From the NCBI RefSeq assembly GCF_002917925.1, contig NZ_PPFE01000002.1:248001-312000 (forward strand): 64,000 bases of DNA. Direction: 5' to 3'. A program made the position numbers and the translations under genes. Under the pieces are notes generated by a model that saw only the letters and a program-made list of their open reading frames with translations, had not been told where the DNA came from and ran no database searches. The DNA is from Roseovarius confluentis. GTDB lineage: Bacteria > Pseudomonadota > Alphaproteobacteria > Rhodobacterales > Rhodobacteraceae. Below, piece by piece: positions 1 to 9,602 of this stretch. The first letter of the stretch is position 1, and the number at the start of each line of letters is the position of its first letter.

Positions 1-344
<344 letters not shown>

Positions 345-365
345 AACCCTAGAGGCATTTGCATC

Positions 366-2489
366 ATGGCACGCGATTATCCGCTCGAACGCTACCGCAA
401 CTTCGGCATCATGGCCCATATCGACGCAGGCAAGACCACCTGCTCGGAACGGATCCTGTTTTACACCGGCAAATCCCACAACATCGGTGAGGTGCACGAT
501 GGTGCAGCCACCATGGACTGGATGGAGCAGGAGCAGGAACGCGGGATCACCATCACGTCGGCGGCTACCACTACCTTCTGGCAGTGGCAGGAAGACCCGA
601 CGAAAGAGGGCACCGACGACACCAAGTTCCGGATGAACATCATCGACACGCCCGGTCACGTCGACTTCACCATCGAAGTCGAGCGTTCGCTGGCGGTGCT
701 TGACGGTGCGATCTGCGTGCTGGACGCCAACGCGGGTGTCGAGCCCCAGACCGAGACCGTCTGGCGCCAGGCCGACCGCTACAAGGTGCCGCGCATCGTC
801 TTCGTCAACAAGATGGACAAGATCGGTGCCGACTTCTTCAACTGTGTCGCGATGATCGAAGACCGCACCGGCGCGAAAGCCGTGCCGATCGCCATGCCGA
901 TCGGTGCCGAGAACGAGCTGGAAGGCATCATCGACCTGGTGACCATGGAAGAATGGACCTGGAAAGGTGAAGACCTGGGCGCGTCCTGGACCCGTCAGCC
1001 CATTCGCGACGATCTCAAGCAGCTGGCCGACGACTGGCGCGCCAAGCTGATCGAGAACGCCGTCGAAATGGACGACGACGCGATGATGGAATACCTCGAG
1101 GGCAACGAGCCCGACATCCCGACCCTGCGGCAACTGATCCGCAAGGGCACCCTGTCGCTGAGCTTTGTTCCGGTCCTGGGCGGTTCCGCGTTCAAGAACA
1201 AGGGTGTGCAGCCGCTGCTGAACGCCGTGGTCGATTACCTGCCGAGCCCTCTCGACGTTGTGGACTACATGGGCTTTGCCCCCGATGACGAGACCGAGAC
1301 CCGGAACATCGCCCGCCGCGCGGACGATTCCATGCCGTTCTCCGGCCTGGCGTTCAAGATCATGAACGACCCGTTCGTCGGTTCGCTGACCTTCACGCGC
1401 ATCTATTCGGGTGTGCTGAACAAGGGCGACACGATCCAGAACTCGACCAAGGGCAAGAAAGAGCGCATCGGCCGCATGATGATGATGCACTCGAACAACC
1501 GCGAAGAGATCGAAGAGGCATTTGCCGGCGACATCATCGCGCTGGCCGGTCTGAAGGACACCACCACGGGTGACACGCTGAGCGATCCCAAGGAACTGGT
1601 GGTTCTGGAAACCATGACCTTCCCCGATCCGGTGATCGAGATCGCGGTCGAGCCGAAGACCAAGAACGACCAGGAAAAGATGAGCCAGGGCCTGGCCCGT
1701 CTGGCCGCCGAGGACCCGTCCTTCCGCGTCGAAACCGACATGGAGAGCGGTCAGACCATCATGAAGGGCATGGGCGAACTTCACCTCGACATCCTGGTCG
1801 ACCGTCTGAAGCGCGAATTCAAGGTTGAAGCCAACATCGGTGCGCCGCAGGTGGCCTATCGCGAGACCATCAGCCACGAAATCGAACACACCTACACCCA
1901 CAAGAAACAGTCGGGTGGTTCGGGTCAGTTCGCCGAGGTCAAGATGATCATCTCGCCGACCGAGCCGGGCGAAGGCTATTCGTTCGAAAGCCGCATCGTC
2001 GGTGGTGCCGTGCCGAAGGAATACATCCCCGGCGTCGAGAAAGGCATCGAGAGCGTGATGGACAGCGGCCCGCTGGCCGGCTTCCCGGTCATCGACTTCA
2101 AGGTCGCGCTGATCGACGGCAAGTTCCACGACGTGGACTCCTCGGTCATGGCGTTTGAGATCGCGGCACGGATGGGCATGCGCGAAGGTTTGCGCAAGGC
2201 CGGCGCGAAACTGCTGGAGCCGGTCATGAAGGTCGAAGTGATCTCGCCGGAAGAATACACCGGCAACGTGATCGGCGATCTGACCTCGCGTCGTGGGCAG
2301 GTTTCGGGACAAGAACCGCGCGGCAACGCCATCGCGATCAACGCGAACGTGCCACTGGCCAACATGTTCGGCTACATCAACACGCTGCGTTCGATGTCGT
2401 CGGGCCGCGCCCAGTTCACCATGCAGTTCTCGCATTACGAACCCGTCCCGTCGAACATCTCGGAAGAGATCCAGGCAAAATACGCATAA
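366..2489 (+). CDS. fusA: Elongation factor G
   Basis: A 707-residue translational GTPase that drives ribosomal translocation and, with RRF, ribosome recycling. The G1 loop AHIDAGKTT is at residues 17-25 and DTPGHVD at 94-100. The remaining EF-G domains follow, including the domain IV/V region ending near [23 protein letters not shown] sequence. Full length for the family. A short insertion around residues 71-90 lies between the switch I region and G3. It follows rpsG by 21 bases with only a weak AGAGG before the ATG, so translation may be coupled to the upstream gene. Confidence 0.97.
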   Translation: MARDYPLERYRNFGIMAHIDAGKTTCSERILFYTGKSHNIGEVHDGAATMDWMEQEQERGITITSAATTTFWQWQEDPTKEGTDDTKFRMNIIDTPGHVDFTIEVERSLAVLDGAICVLDANAGVEPQTETVWRQADRYKVPRIVFVNKMDKIGADFFNCVAMIEDRTGAKAVPIAMPIGAENELEGIIDLVTMEEWTWKGEDLGASWTRQPIRDDLKQLADDWRAKLIENAVEMDDDAMMEYLEGNEPDIPTLRQLIRKGTLSLSFVPVLGGSAFKNKGVQPLLNAVVDYLPSPLDVVDYMGFAPDDETETRNIARRADDSMPFSGLAFKIMNDPFVGSLTFTRIYSGVLNKGDTIQNSTKGKKERIGRMMMMHSNNREEIEEAFAGDIIALAGLKDTTTGDTLSDPKELVVLETMTFPDPVIEIAVEPKTKNDQEKMSQGLARLAAEDPSFRVETDMESGQTIMKGMGELHLDILVDRLKREFKVEANIGAPQVAYRETISHEIEHTYTHKKQSGGSGQFAEVKMIISPTEPGEGYSFESRIVGGAVPKEYIPGVEKGIESVMDSGPLAGFPVIDFKVALIDGKFHDVDSSVMAFEIAARMGMREGLRKAGAKLLEPVMKVEVISPEEYTGNVIGDLTSRRGQVSGQEPRGNAIAINANVPLANMFGYINTLRSMSSGRAQFTMQFSHYEPVPSNISEEIQAKYA

Positions 2490-2493
2490 CCCG

Positions 2494-2518
2494 GGTGGCG
2501 GGGTGAACCCCGCCCTAC
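2494..2518 (+). repeat. REP-like palindromic repeat, unit 1a (C-variant)
   Basis: The stem GGCGGGG (2497-2503) and CCCCGCC (2508-2514) encloses a TGAA loop and is followed by CTAC. It is a diverged copy of the GGTGGGT...ACCCACC-CTAC family. It lies 5 bases after the fusA stop and faces unit 1b tail to tail. Confidence 0.7.
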
Positions 2519-2526
2519 CCATCATC

Positions 2527-2548
2527 GTAGGGTGGGTGATAACCCACC
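2527..2548 (-). repeat. REP-like palindromic repeat, unit 1b
   Basis: GTAG then GGTGGGT (2531-2537), a GATA loop and ACCCACC (2542-2548). Read on the minus strand it matches the family consensus with its CTAC tail. With unit 1a it forms a back-to-back pair in the fusA-tuf spacer, 25 bases before the tuf start. Confidence 0.85.
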
Positions 2549-2573
2549 ATCCGCAAAGGAACAGGAGGCCATC

Positions 2574-3749
<1,176 letters not shown>

Positions 3750-3764
3750 TCTGAGGCAAAGCGT

Positions 3765-3787
3765 CATCCCGGGCGCAACCCGGGGTG
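3765..3787. repeat. Palindromic repeat of TCCCGG/CCGGGA type
   Basis: CATCCCGGG (3765-3773), loop CGCAA, CCCGGGGTG (3779-3787): a 9-bp stem with one G-T pair, 15 bases after the tuf stop. It resembles the palindromes at 9560 and 45652 and could also act as an mRNA 3'-end hairpin for tuf. Confidence 0.5.
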
Positions 3788-3798
3788 ATACAGAATAT

Positions 3799-3826
3799 CC
3801 GGGTGCTGACCTAGGTCGGCACCCGG
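3799..3826. terminator. 28-bp near-perfect palindrome after tuf, possible terminator
   Basis: The stem CCGGGTGC/GCACCCGG encloses a centre that is itself palindromic (GACCTAGGTC), so almost all 28 bases pair. It lies 50 bases downstream of tuf and 78 bases before rpsJ. No strong T-tract follows, so complete termination is doubtful; partial termination or transcript processing between the str and S10 units is the likelier role. Confidence 0.4.
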
Positions 3827-3903
3827 CCCCACTTTAGGCGCGAAGAAGGGCGGCAATTCCGCTTCTCTTCCTCTCCGCTGGAACCCTGTTAGGGATAAGA
3901 AAA

Positions 3904-4218
3904 ATGGCCGTAGCTAGCCAAAACATCCGTATCCGCCTGAAGGCGTTCGACTACCGTGTGCTGGACGCCAGCACGCAGGAGATCGTGAACACCGCCAAGC
4001 GGACCGGCGCAGACGTACGCGGGCCCATCCCGCTGCCGAACAAGATCGAGAAATTCACCGTTCTGCGTGGCCCCCACGTGAACAAGAAATCGCGCGATCA
4101 GTTCGAGATCCGGACGCACAAGCGTCTCTTGGACATCGTTGATCCCACGCCCCAGACCGTCGACGCGCTGATGAAGCTCGACCTGGCTGCCGGCGTGGAC
4201 GTGCAAATCTCGGTTTAA
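3904..4218 (+). CDS. rpsJ: 30S ribosomal protein S10
   Basis: 104 residues, with the S10 core [16 protein letters not shown] near the start and the loop motif [21 protein letters not shown]10 sits in the 30S head and also partners NusB in transcription antitermination. It is the first gene of the S10 unit, with AGGGATAAG before the ATG. The 154-base gap after tuf holds two hairpins, so a separate promoter is likely, though none could be placed with confidence. Confidence 0.97.
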   Translation: MAVASQNIRIRLKAFDYRVLDASTQEIVNTAKRTGADVRGPIPLPNKIEKFTVLRGPHVNKKSRDQFEIRTHKRLLDIVDPTPQTVDALMKLDLAAGVDVQISV

Positions 4219-4230
4219 GGAGGGCAGGAC

Positions 4231-5097
4231 ATGTTGCGCTCTGGTGTAATCGCAAAGAAAGTCGGCATGACCCGGCTTTTCATGGAAGACGGCAAGCAGG
4301 TTCCTGTGACCGTTCTTCAACTGGACAAACTGCAGGTCGTCGCCCAGCGTACGCCCGAAGAGCACGGCTATGCCGCTGTTCAGCTGGGTGCAGGGACCGC
4401 CAAGGCGAAACGGACGTCGAAGGCCCTGCGTGGCCACTTCGCCGTCGCCAAGGTGGAACCCAAGCGCAAGGTCGCGGAATTCCGCGTGGCGCCCGAGAAC
4501 ATGATCGACGTGGGCGAGGAAATCACCGCGAACCACTATTTCGAAGGTCAGTTCGTGGACGTTTCCGGCACCTCGATCGGTAAAGGCTTTGCCGGTGCGA
4601 TGAAGCGGCACAACTTCGGCGGTCTGCGGGCCAGCCACGGTGTGTCGATCAGCCACCGCTCGCATGGCTCCACCGGCCAGTGTCAGGACCCCGGCAAGGT
4701 GTTCAAGGGCAAGAAAATGGCCGGTCACATGGGCGCCGCCCGCGTGACGACGCAGAACCTGCAAGTGGTGAAAACCGACGCCGACCGTGGCCTGATCATG
4801 GTCAAGGGCGCGGTTCCCGGCTCCAAGGGTGGCTGGGTGACGATCAAGGACGCGGTGAAGAAGCCGTTCCCGGAAAGCGCCATTCTGCCCGCCGCTCTGA
4901 AATCGGCCGCGGCCGAAGCAGAGAAAGCCGCTGAAGAAGCCGCAGCCGCCGCTGCCGCGGAGGCCGAGGCCGAAGCACAGCGCCTGGCCGAAGAGCAGGC
5001 AGCCCAGGAAGCGGCCGCCCTGCAGGAAGCCGAAGCCGAAATCGAGGCCGACAAGTCCGATGATGCCGGCGAAGAGAAGAAGGACGGTGAGGAATGA
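4231..5097 (+). CDS. rplC: 50S ribosomal protein L3 with Ala/Glu-rich C-terminal tail
   Basis: 288 residues. Residues 1-210 are the normal L3 fold with the 23S-binding loop [15 protein letters not shown] (about 136-150), which contains the glutamine that PrmB methylates in the family. Residues 221-288 form an extra Ala/Glu-rich, highly acidic tail with no similarity to the L3 core, predicted as helix or coiled coil. L3 is usually about 210 residues; extended tails are known in some alphaproteobacteria. It overlaps rplD by four bases. Confidence 0.96.
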   Translation: MLRSGVIAKKVGMTRLFMEDGKQVPVTVLQLDKLQVVAQRTPEEHGYAAVQLGAGTAKAKRTSKALRGHFAVAKVEPKRKVAEFRVAPENMIDVGEEITANHYFEGQFVDVSGTSIGKGFAGAMKRHNFGGLRASHGVSISHRSHGSTGQCQDPGKVFKGKKMAGHMGAARVTTQNLQVVKTDADRGLIMVKGAVPGSKGGWVTIKDAVKKPFPESAILPAALKSAAAEAEKAAEEAAAAAAAEAEAEAQRLAEEQAAQEAAALQEAEAEIEADKSDDAGEEKKDGEE

Positions 5098-5711
5098 AAC
5101 TCGACGTGATCAAACTGGACGGCGGCAAGGCTGGTTCGGTCGAGCTCTCGGGCGAGATCTTCGATCTCGATCCGCGTGCCGACATCCTGCACCGTGTCGT
5201 CCGCTGGCAGCGCAACAAGGCGCAGCAGGGCACCCACAAGGTCAAGACCCGGTCCGAGACCAGCTATTCGACCAAGAAGATCTACCGCCAGAAGGGCACC
5301 GGCGGCGCACGCCACGGTGACCGCAATGCGCCGATCTTCCGTAAGGGCGGCATCTACAAGGGTCCGGTCCCGCGCAGCCACGCGCATGACCTGCCCAAGA
5401 AGGTGCGTCAGCTGGGCCTGAAACACGCGCTGTCGGCCAAGGCCAAGGCGGGTGAGCTGGTCGTGATCGAGGCCGCCGAGGGTGCCGCCAAGACCAAGGA
5501 ACTGGCCAAGCAGGTCAAGGACCTGGGCTGGAAGCGCGCACTGATCATCGACGGCGCCGAGGTGAACGAGGGCTTTGCCCGCGCCGCGGCCAACATCGAC
5601 GGTCTGGACGTGCTGCCCAGCATGGGCGCGAACGTATACGACATCCTCAAGCGCGACACGCTCGTGCTGACCAAGGCGGGTGTCGAAGCACTGGAGGCTC
5701 GGTTGAAATGA
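5094..5711 (+). CDS. rplD: 50S ribosomal protein L4
   Basis: 205 residues. The extended loop that reaches the exit tunnel is recognisable ([15 protein letters not shown], about residues 63-77). In E. coli L4 also represses the S10 operon by attenuation; no equivalent leader was identified upstream of rpsJ here. The start codon overlaps the rplC stop (ATGA) and the stop overlaps the rplW start, which implies translational coupling. Confidence 0.97.
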   Translation: MKLDVIKLDGGKAGSVELSGEIFDLDPRADILHRVVRWQRNKAQQGTHKVKTRSETSYSTKKIYRQKGTGGARHGDRNAPIFRKGGIYKGPVPRSHAHDLPKKVRQLGLKHALSAKAKAGELVVIEAAEGAAKTKELAKQVKDLGWKRALIIDGAEVNEGFARAAANIDGLDVLPSMGANVYDILKRDTLVLTKAGVEALEARLK

Positions 5712-6004
5712 GCGCGAAAGCAGAACATTACGATGTGATCCGCAAGCCGGTGATCACCGAGAAGGCCACGATGGCGTCGGAAGCGAACGCCGTTGTCTTC
5801 GAGGTGGCGATGGACGCCGCGAAACCCCAGATCAAGGAGGCCGTCGAGGCGCTCTTTGGTGTGAAGGTGAAAGCGGTCAACACGTCCATCACCAAGGGTA
5901 AGCAGAAGCGGTTCCGTGGCATCATGGGCCGCCGCAAGGACGTCAAGAAAGCTTACGTGACGCTCGAAGAGGGCAACACGATCGATGTGACGACCGGCCT
6001 CTGA
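5708..6004 (+). CDS. rplW: 50S ribosomal protein L23
   Basis: 98 residues, with [13 protein letters not shown] at the N-terminus and the [22 protein letters not shown] loop, both typical of L23. L23 lines the nascent-chain exit and docks trigger factor and SRP. It ends the first S10 block: it is followed by a palindromic repeat, a terminator and a cold-shock gene rather than directly by rplB. Confidence 0.97.
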   Translation: MSAKAEHYDVIRKPVITEKATMASEANAVVFEVAMDAAKPQIKEAVEALFGVKVKAVNTSITKGKQKRFRGIMGRRKDVKKAYVTLEEGNTIDVTTGL

Positions 6005-6009
6005 GCCAT

Positions 6010-6032
6010 GGTGGGTTGAAAACCCACCCTAC
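6010..6032 (+). repeat. REP-like palindromic repeat, unit 2
   Basis: GGTGGGTT (6010-6017), GAA, AACCCACC (6021-6028), CTAC. It begins 6 bases after the rplW stop and precedes a terminator hairpin. Confidence 0.85.
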
Positions 6033-6040
6033 GAGATTGG

Positions 6041-6068
6041 CCCCCGTCGAGAGATCGGCGGGGGTTTT
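6041..6068 (+). terminator. Rho-independent terminator after rplW
   Basis: The stem CCCCCG (6041-6046) and CGGGGG (6059-6064) is followed by TTTT. Nearly the same 37-base segment, including the loop TCGAGAGATCGG and the downstream GTTTGGC-like end, occurs after rplP at 9493. Confidence 0.75.
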
Positions 6069-6137
6069 CCGTTTGGCGCGCCGCGGCGTTTTATCGCCTT
6101 AAATCAGTGCGCGGACATGGGACTCCAGTGATTTTCA

Positions 6138-6166
6138 TTGACGTGAATCACCTGAGCGCCCATATG
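6138..6166 (+). promoter_or_regulatory. Candidate sigma-70 promoter for the cold-shock gene
   Basis: TTGACG (6138-6143), a 17-base spacer, and CATATG (6161-6166). This would give a leader of roughly 115 nucleotides before the csp start, matching the long 5' UTRs known for cspA-type genes. The -10 box is weak. Confidence 0.4.
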
Positions 6167-6287
6167 GGCAGTGCTACGTTACTACCTATCGACCCTTTCT
6201 CCTTTACGGCGACTGGCTTTCGATCTTGTCATGACGCCGCCAAGCTGCCGCATACTGCGGGCAGCAACATCTAAAGGAGACACGGAA

Positions 6288-6494
6288 ATGGCCAACGGCA
6301 CCGTGAAATGGTTCAACACCACCAAAGGCTACGGCTTTATCGCACCGGAATCGGGCGGCAAGGACGTCTTCGTTCACATCTCGGCCGTCGAGCGTTCGGG
6401 CCTGACCGGCCTGGCCGACGATCAGAAGGTCACCTATGACCTGGAATCCGGCCGTGACGGACGCGAAAGCGCCGTCAACATCGCGCTGGCATAA
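6288..6494 (+). CDS. Cold-shock protein (CspA family)
   Basis: 68 residues forming a single OB-fold cold-shock domain: RNP1 KGYGFI at residues 13-18 and RNP2 VFVHIS at 27-32. Such proteins bind single-stranded RNA and act as RNA chaperones or antiterminators. An upstream in-frame ATG at 6171 is rejected because the ATG at 6288 has AAAGGAGA 7 bases before it and gives the canonical MANGTVKWFN start. The gene is unusual in lying inside the S10 operon between rplW and rplB, with its own candidate promoter and terminators. Confidence 0.95.
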   Translation: MANGTVKWFNTTKGYGFIAPESGGKDVFVHISAVERSGLTGLADDQKVTYDLESGRDGRESAVNIALA

Positions 6495-6533
6495 GGCGCC
6501 TGGCGGCAACACCGCCGGCCTTTGAAAATCGTG

Positions 6534-6567
6534 AACCCCGGGCGCAGGCGTGGCCGGGGTTTTTCTT
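6534..6567 (+). terminator. Terminator after the cold-shock gene
   Basis: CCCCGGGCGCAGGCGTGGCCGGGG forms a G+C stem directly followed by TTTTTC, 40 bases after the csp stop. Confidence 0.7.
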
Positions 6568-6622
6568 TGGGGGAAAGGCTTGACCCGAGGGGTGGTCTTT
6601 CGTAAACGACCCCATCCGCAAG

Positions 6623-6645
6623 GCCCCGGATTCGTCCGGGGCTTT
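6623..6645 (+). terminator. UUCG-tetraloop hairpin
   Basis: GCCCCGGA (6623-6630), TTCG loop, TCCGGGGC (6635-6642), then TTT: a perfect 8-bp stem with a very stable tetraloop. It may be a second terminator behind the cold-shock gene or a structured leader element upstream of rplB. The rest of the 282-base spacer before rplB shows only the repeat at 6699. Confidence 0.45.
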
Positions 6646-6698
6646 GCCGTTGTTCGCAAGAACACCTGAACCGGGCACCTAAGGGGGCCTATAACCAC

Positions 6699-6721
6699 GG
6701 TGGGTTTGAAACCCACCCTAC
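6699..6721 (+). repeat. REP-like palindromic repeat, unit 3
   Basis: GGTGGGTTT, G, AAACCCACC, CTAC: a perfect palindrome 55 bases before the rplB start. Confidence 0.85.
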
Positions 6722-6776
6722 ATAGGTGGAGCTGGACATTCCGGTTTCGCCGTTTGCTAAACGGAAGACAGAAAGC

Positions 6777-7619
6777 ATGGCACTCAAGTCGTACAAGCCG
6801 ACGACGCCGGGCCAGCGCGGGCTGGTGCTGATCGACCGTTCGGAGCTGTGGAAAGGACGTCCCGTCAAAGCCCTCACCGAGGGTCTGACGAAATCGGGCG
6901 GCCGGAACAACACCGGGCGGATTACCTCGCGTCGTCGCGGGGGTGGCGCCAAACGCCTTTACCGGATCGTTGATTTCAAACGCAACAAGATCGACGTGGC
7001 CGCAACCGTCGAGCGGATCGAATACGACCCGAACCGGACGGCCTTTATCGCGCTGATCAAATACGAAGATGGCGAGCAAGCCTACATCCTTGCGCCGCAG
7101 CGCCTGGCCGTGGGTGACAGCGTCGTCGCCTCGCCGAAGGCAGACATCAAGCCCGGCAACGCGATGCCGTTCCAGGGCATGCCGATCGGCACGATCGTTC
7201 ACAACATCGAGCTGAAGCCCGGCAAGGGCGGCCAGATCGCACGTGCCGCCGGCACCTATGCCCAGTTCGTGGGCCGCGACGGTGGCTATGCCCAGATCCG
7301 CCTGTCCTCGGGCGAGCTGCGCATGGTGCGTCAGGAGTGCATGGCGACCGTTGGTGCCGTGTCGAACCCCGACAACAGCAACCAGAACTACGGCAAGGCC
7401 GGCCGCATGCGCCACAAGGGCATTCGCCCGTCCGTGCGTGGTGTCGTCATGAACCCGATCGACCACCCCCATGGTGGTGGTGAGGGCCGGACCTCGGGTG
7501 GTCGTCACCCGGTGACGCCCTGGGGCAAGCCGACGAAGGGTGCGCGCACCCGTAACAAGAACAAGGCGTCGCAGAAGCTGATCATCCGCTCGCGTCACGC
7601 CAGGAAGAAGGGCCGTTAA
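6777..7619 (+). CDS. rplB: 50S ribosomal protein L2
   Basis: 280 residues, the usual length, with the conserved peptidyl-transferase-centre segment [14 protein letters not shown] near residues 224-237. L2 is needed for subunit association and tRNA binding. An upstream in-frame ATG at 6726 lies only a few bases from a REP-like repeat and adds 17 unrelated residues. The ATG at 6777 gives the conserved [15 protein letters not shown] start, so I use that. Confidence 0.97.
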   Translation: MALKSYKPTTPGQRGLVLIDRSELWKGRPVKALTEGLTKSGGRNNTGRITSRRRGGGAKRLYRIVDFKRNKIDVAATVERIEYDPNRTAFIALIKYEDGEQAYILAPQRLAVGDSVVASPKADIKPGNAMPFQGMPIGTIVHNIELKPGKGGQIARAAGTYAQFVGRDGGYAQIRLSSGELRMVRQECMATVGAVSNPDNSNQNYGKAGRMRHKGIRPSVRGVVMNPIDHPHGGGEGRTSGGRHPVTPWGKPTKGARTRNKNKASQKLIIRSRHARKKGR

Positions 7620-7622
7620 CAC

Positions 7623-7901
7623 ATGAGCCGCTCTGTATGGAAAGGCCCCTTCGTCGATGCCTACGTCCTGAAAAAGGCCGAAGCATCGCGCGAGTCGGGG
7701 CGCAACGAAGTCATCAAGATCTGGTCGCGCCGTTCGACGATCCTGCCCCAGTTCGTGGGCCTGACGTTTGGCGTGTACAATGGTCACAAGCATATCCCCG
7801 TCAACGTGTCGGAAGATATGATCGGTCAGAAATTCGGTGAATACGCGCCGACCCGTACCTATTACGGGCACGCCGCCGATAAAAAAGCGAAGCGGAAGTA
7901 A
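7623..7901 (+). CDS. rpsS: 30S ribosomal protein S19
   Basis: 92 residues containing [17 protein letters not shown] and [22 protein letters not shown], both diagnostic of S19, a 30S head protein that pairs with S13 in inter-subunit bridges. It starts three bases after the rplB stop and is followed three bases later by rplV. Confidence 0.97.
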   Translation: MSRSVWKGPFVDAYVLKKAEASRESGRNEVIKIWSRRSTILPQFVGLTFGVYNGHKHIPVNVSEDMIGQKFGEYAPTRTYYGHAADKKAKRK

Positions 7902-7904
7902 GTC

Positions 7905-8285
7905 ATGGGCAAGGAAAAGAACCCCCGCCGCGTGGCTGACAACGAAGCGATGGCAAAACTGCGCATGCTTCGCACCAGCCCGCAGAAACTCAACCTGGTG
8001 GCCGCGATGATCCGTGGCAAGAAGGTGGACAAGGCGCTGAACGATCTGACCTTCTCGAAGAAGCGGATCGCGCAGGACGTGAAGAAATGTCTTCAGTCCG
8101 CCGTGGCCAACGCCGAGAACAACCACAACCTGGATGTCGACGATCTGATCGTGGCCGAGGCCTATGTGGGCAAGAACCTGATCATGAAACGCGGTCGCCC
8201 GCGTGCGCGTGGACGGTTCGGCCGCATTCTGAAGCCGTTCTCAGAGATCACCATCAAGGTGCGTGAAGTCGAGGAGCAAGCCTAA
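7905..8285 (+). CDS. rplV: 50S ribosomal protein L22
   Basis: 126 residues. The long beta-hairpin of L22 that reaches the exit tunnel is visible as [23 protein letters not shown]. The final base of its TAA stop is the first base of the rpsC start (TAATG), so the two are translationally coupled. Confidence 0.97.
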   Translation: MGKEKNPRRVADNEAMAKLRMLRTSPQKLNLVAAMIRGKKVDKALNDLTFSKKRIAQDVKKCLQSAVANAENNHNLDVDDLIVAEAYVGKNLIMKRGRPRARGRFGRILKPFSEITIKVREVEEQA

Positions 8286-8995
8286 TGGGTAACAAAGTCA
8301 ATCCGATCGGCATGCGCCTGCAGGTGAACCGCACCTGGGACAGCCGCTGGTACGCCGACACCAAGGATTACGGTGATCTTCTGCTGGAAGACATCGCGAT
8401 CCGTGATTTCATCAAGAAAGAGTGCAAGCAGGCCGGCATCAGCCGCGTGATCATCGAGCGTCCGCACAAGAAGTGCCGCGTTACGGTGCACACCGCGCGC
8501 CCCGGCGTGATCATCGGCAAGAAAGGCGCCGATATCGAGACCCTGCGCAAGAAGCTGGCGGCGATGACCGACAGCGAACTGCACCTGAACATCGTCGAGG
8601 TTCGCAAGCCGGAACTGGACGCGGCCCTGGTGGGTGAAAGCATCGCCCAGCAGCTTGAGCGTCGTGTGTCGTTCCGCCGCGCGATGAAACGTGCCGTGCA
8701 GAACGCCATGCGCATGGGGGCCCTGGGTATCCGGGTCAACGTCGCGGGCCGCCTGGGCGGTGCCGAGATCGCACGGACCGAATGGTACCGCGAGGGCCGG
8801 GTTCCGCTGCACACGCTGCGTGCCGACATCGATTACGCCAATATCGAGGCCAGCACACCCTACGGGATCATCGGCATCAAGGTCTGGATCTTCAAGGGCG
8901 AGATCATGGAACATGATCCGGCAGCCCGGGATCGCAAGGCGCAGGAACTTCAGGACGGCCCGGCACCTCGTGGTGCTGGTGGCGGCCGCCGCTGA
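8285..8995 (+). CDS. rpsC: 30S ribosomal protein S3
   Basis: 236 residues. The type II KH motif [11 protein letters not shown] is at residues 74-84, and [20 protein letters not shown] lies in the C-terminal domain that lines the mRNA entry tunnel. The end is a short Gly/Arg-rich tail. The start overlaps the rplV stop by one base. Confidence 0.97.
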   Translation: MGNKVNPIGMRLQVNRTWDSRWYADTKDYGDLLLEDIAIRDFIKKECKQAGISRVIIERPHKKCRVTVHTARPGVIIGKKGADIETLRKKLAAMTDSELHLNIVEVRKPELDAALVGESIAQQLERRVSFRRAMKRAVQNAMRMGALGIRVNVAGRLGGAEIARTEWYREGRVPLHTLRADIDYANIEASTPYGIIGIKVWIFKGEIMEHDPAARDRKAQELQDGPAPRGAGGGRR

Positions 8996-9007
8996 GGAGG
9001 ATGAGAA

Positions 9008-9421
9008 ATGCTTCAACCAAAGCGCACTAAATTCCGTAAGATGTTCAAGGGCCGGATCAAGGGCGAGGCCAAGGGCGGCTCTGATCTGAACTTTGGCACT
9101 TACGGCCTGAAAGCGACCACGCCCGAGCGCGTGACCGCCCGTCAGATCGAGGCAGCCCGTCGTGCCATGACGCGTCACATGAAGCGTCAGGGCCGCGTCT
9201 GGATCCGGATCTTCCCGGACACGCCCGTGACCTCCAAACCCGTCGAAGTTCGGATGGGTAAAGGTAAGGGCTCGGTCGATTTCTGGGCCTGCAAGGTCAA
9301 GCCCGGCCGCGTGATGTTCGAGATCGACGGTGTCGGTGAGGCAGTTGCCATGGAGGCCCTGCGCCTCGCGGCGATGAAGCTGCCGGTCAAGACCCGCGTC
9401 GTGGTCCGCGAGGATTGGTAA
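9008..9421 (+). CDS. rplP: 50S ribosomal protein L16
   Basis: 137 residues, beginning [19 protein letters not shown] and containing the basic patch near the A-site tRNA elbow. A GAGGATGAGA purine run precedes the ATG. In most bacteria rpmC follows at once; here a terminator, two palindromic repeats and three unrelated genes intervene before rpmC at 11.8 kb. Confidence 0.97.
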   Translation: MLQPKRTKFRKMFKGRIKGEAKGGSDLNFGTYGLKATTPERVTARQIEAARRAMTRHMKRQGRVWIRIFPDTPVTSKPVEVRMGKGKGSVDFWACKVKPGRVMFEIDGVGEAVAMEALRLAAMKLPVKTRVVVREDW

Positions 9422-9492
9422 TCCAATCCTCACGAGTGCGGGAAAGCGATTGACGCAGTCACTTGCAGCCGCACCGCGGTAGAGAAAAAACA

Positions 9493-9519
9493 CCCCCGTC
9501 GAGAGATCGGCGGGGGTTT
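9493..9519 (+). terminator. Rho-independent terminator after rplP
   Basis: CCCCCG (9493-9498) and CGGGGG (9511-9516) followed by TTT. Stem, loop and downstream flank are almost identical to the terminator after rplW at 6041. Confidence 0.7.
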
Positions 9520-9534
9520 CCATTTGGCAGGTAT

Positions 9535-9555
9535 GGTGGGTTTCACCCACCCTAC
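9535..9555 (+). repeat. REP-like palindromic repeat, unit 4
   Basis: GGTGGGT, TTC, ACCCACC, CTAC, located 16 bases after the rplP terminator and directly followed by a second palindrome type at 9560. Confidence 0.85.
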
Positions 9556-9559
9556 GGGA

Positions 9560-9590
9560 GGTCCCGGGTCAGGCCCGGGACGGGGGGGGG
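9560..9590. repeat. TCCCGGG palindromic repeat with G9 run
   Basis: TCCCGGG (9562-9568), TCAGG, CCCGGGA (9574-9580), then a run of nine G. It matches the element at 45652, which also follows a GGTGGGT-type repeat. It lies just beyond the stop of the minus-strand lysozyme-like gene and may serve as its 3' hairpin. Confidence 0.6.
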
Positions 9591-9602
9591 CGCGATGTGA
9601 TA

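Noticed and set aside
6204..8126. 640-codon minus-strand frame across csp, rplB, rpsS and rplV
   Set aside because: Antisense to well-defined ribosomal genes; His/Arg/Ala-rich composition typical of shadow frames in this GC range.
9582..9590. G9 run as a phase-variable tract
   Set aside because: It lies outside any reading frame, beyond the stop of the lysozyme-like gene, and belongs to a palindromic repeat copy.
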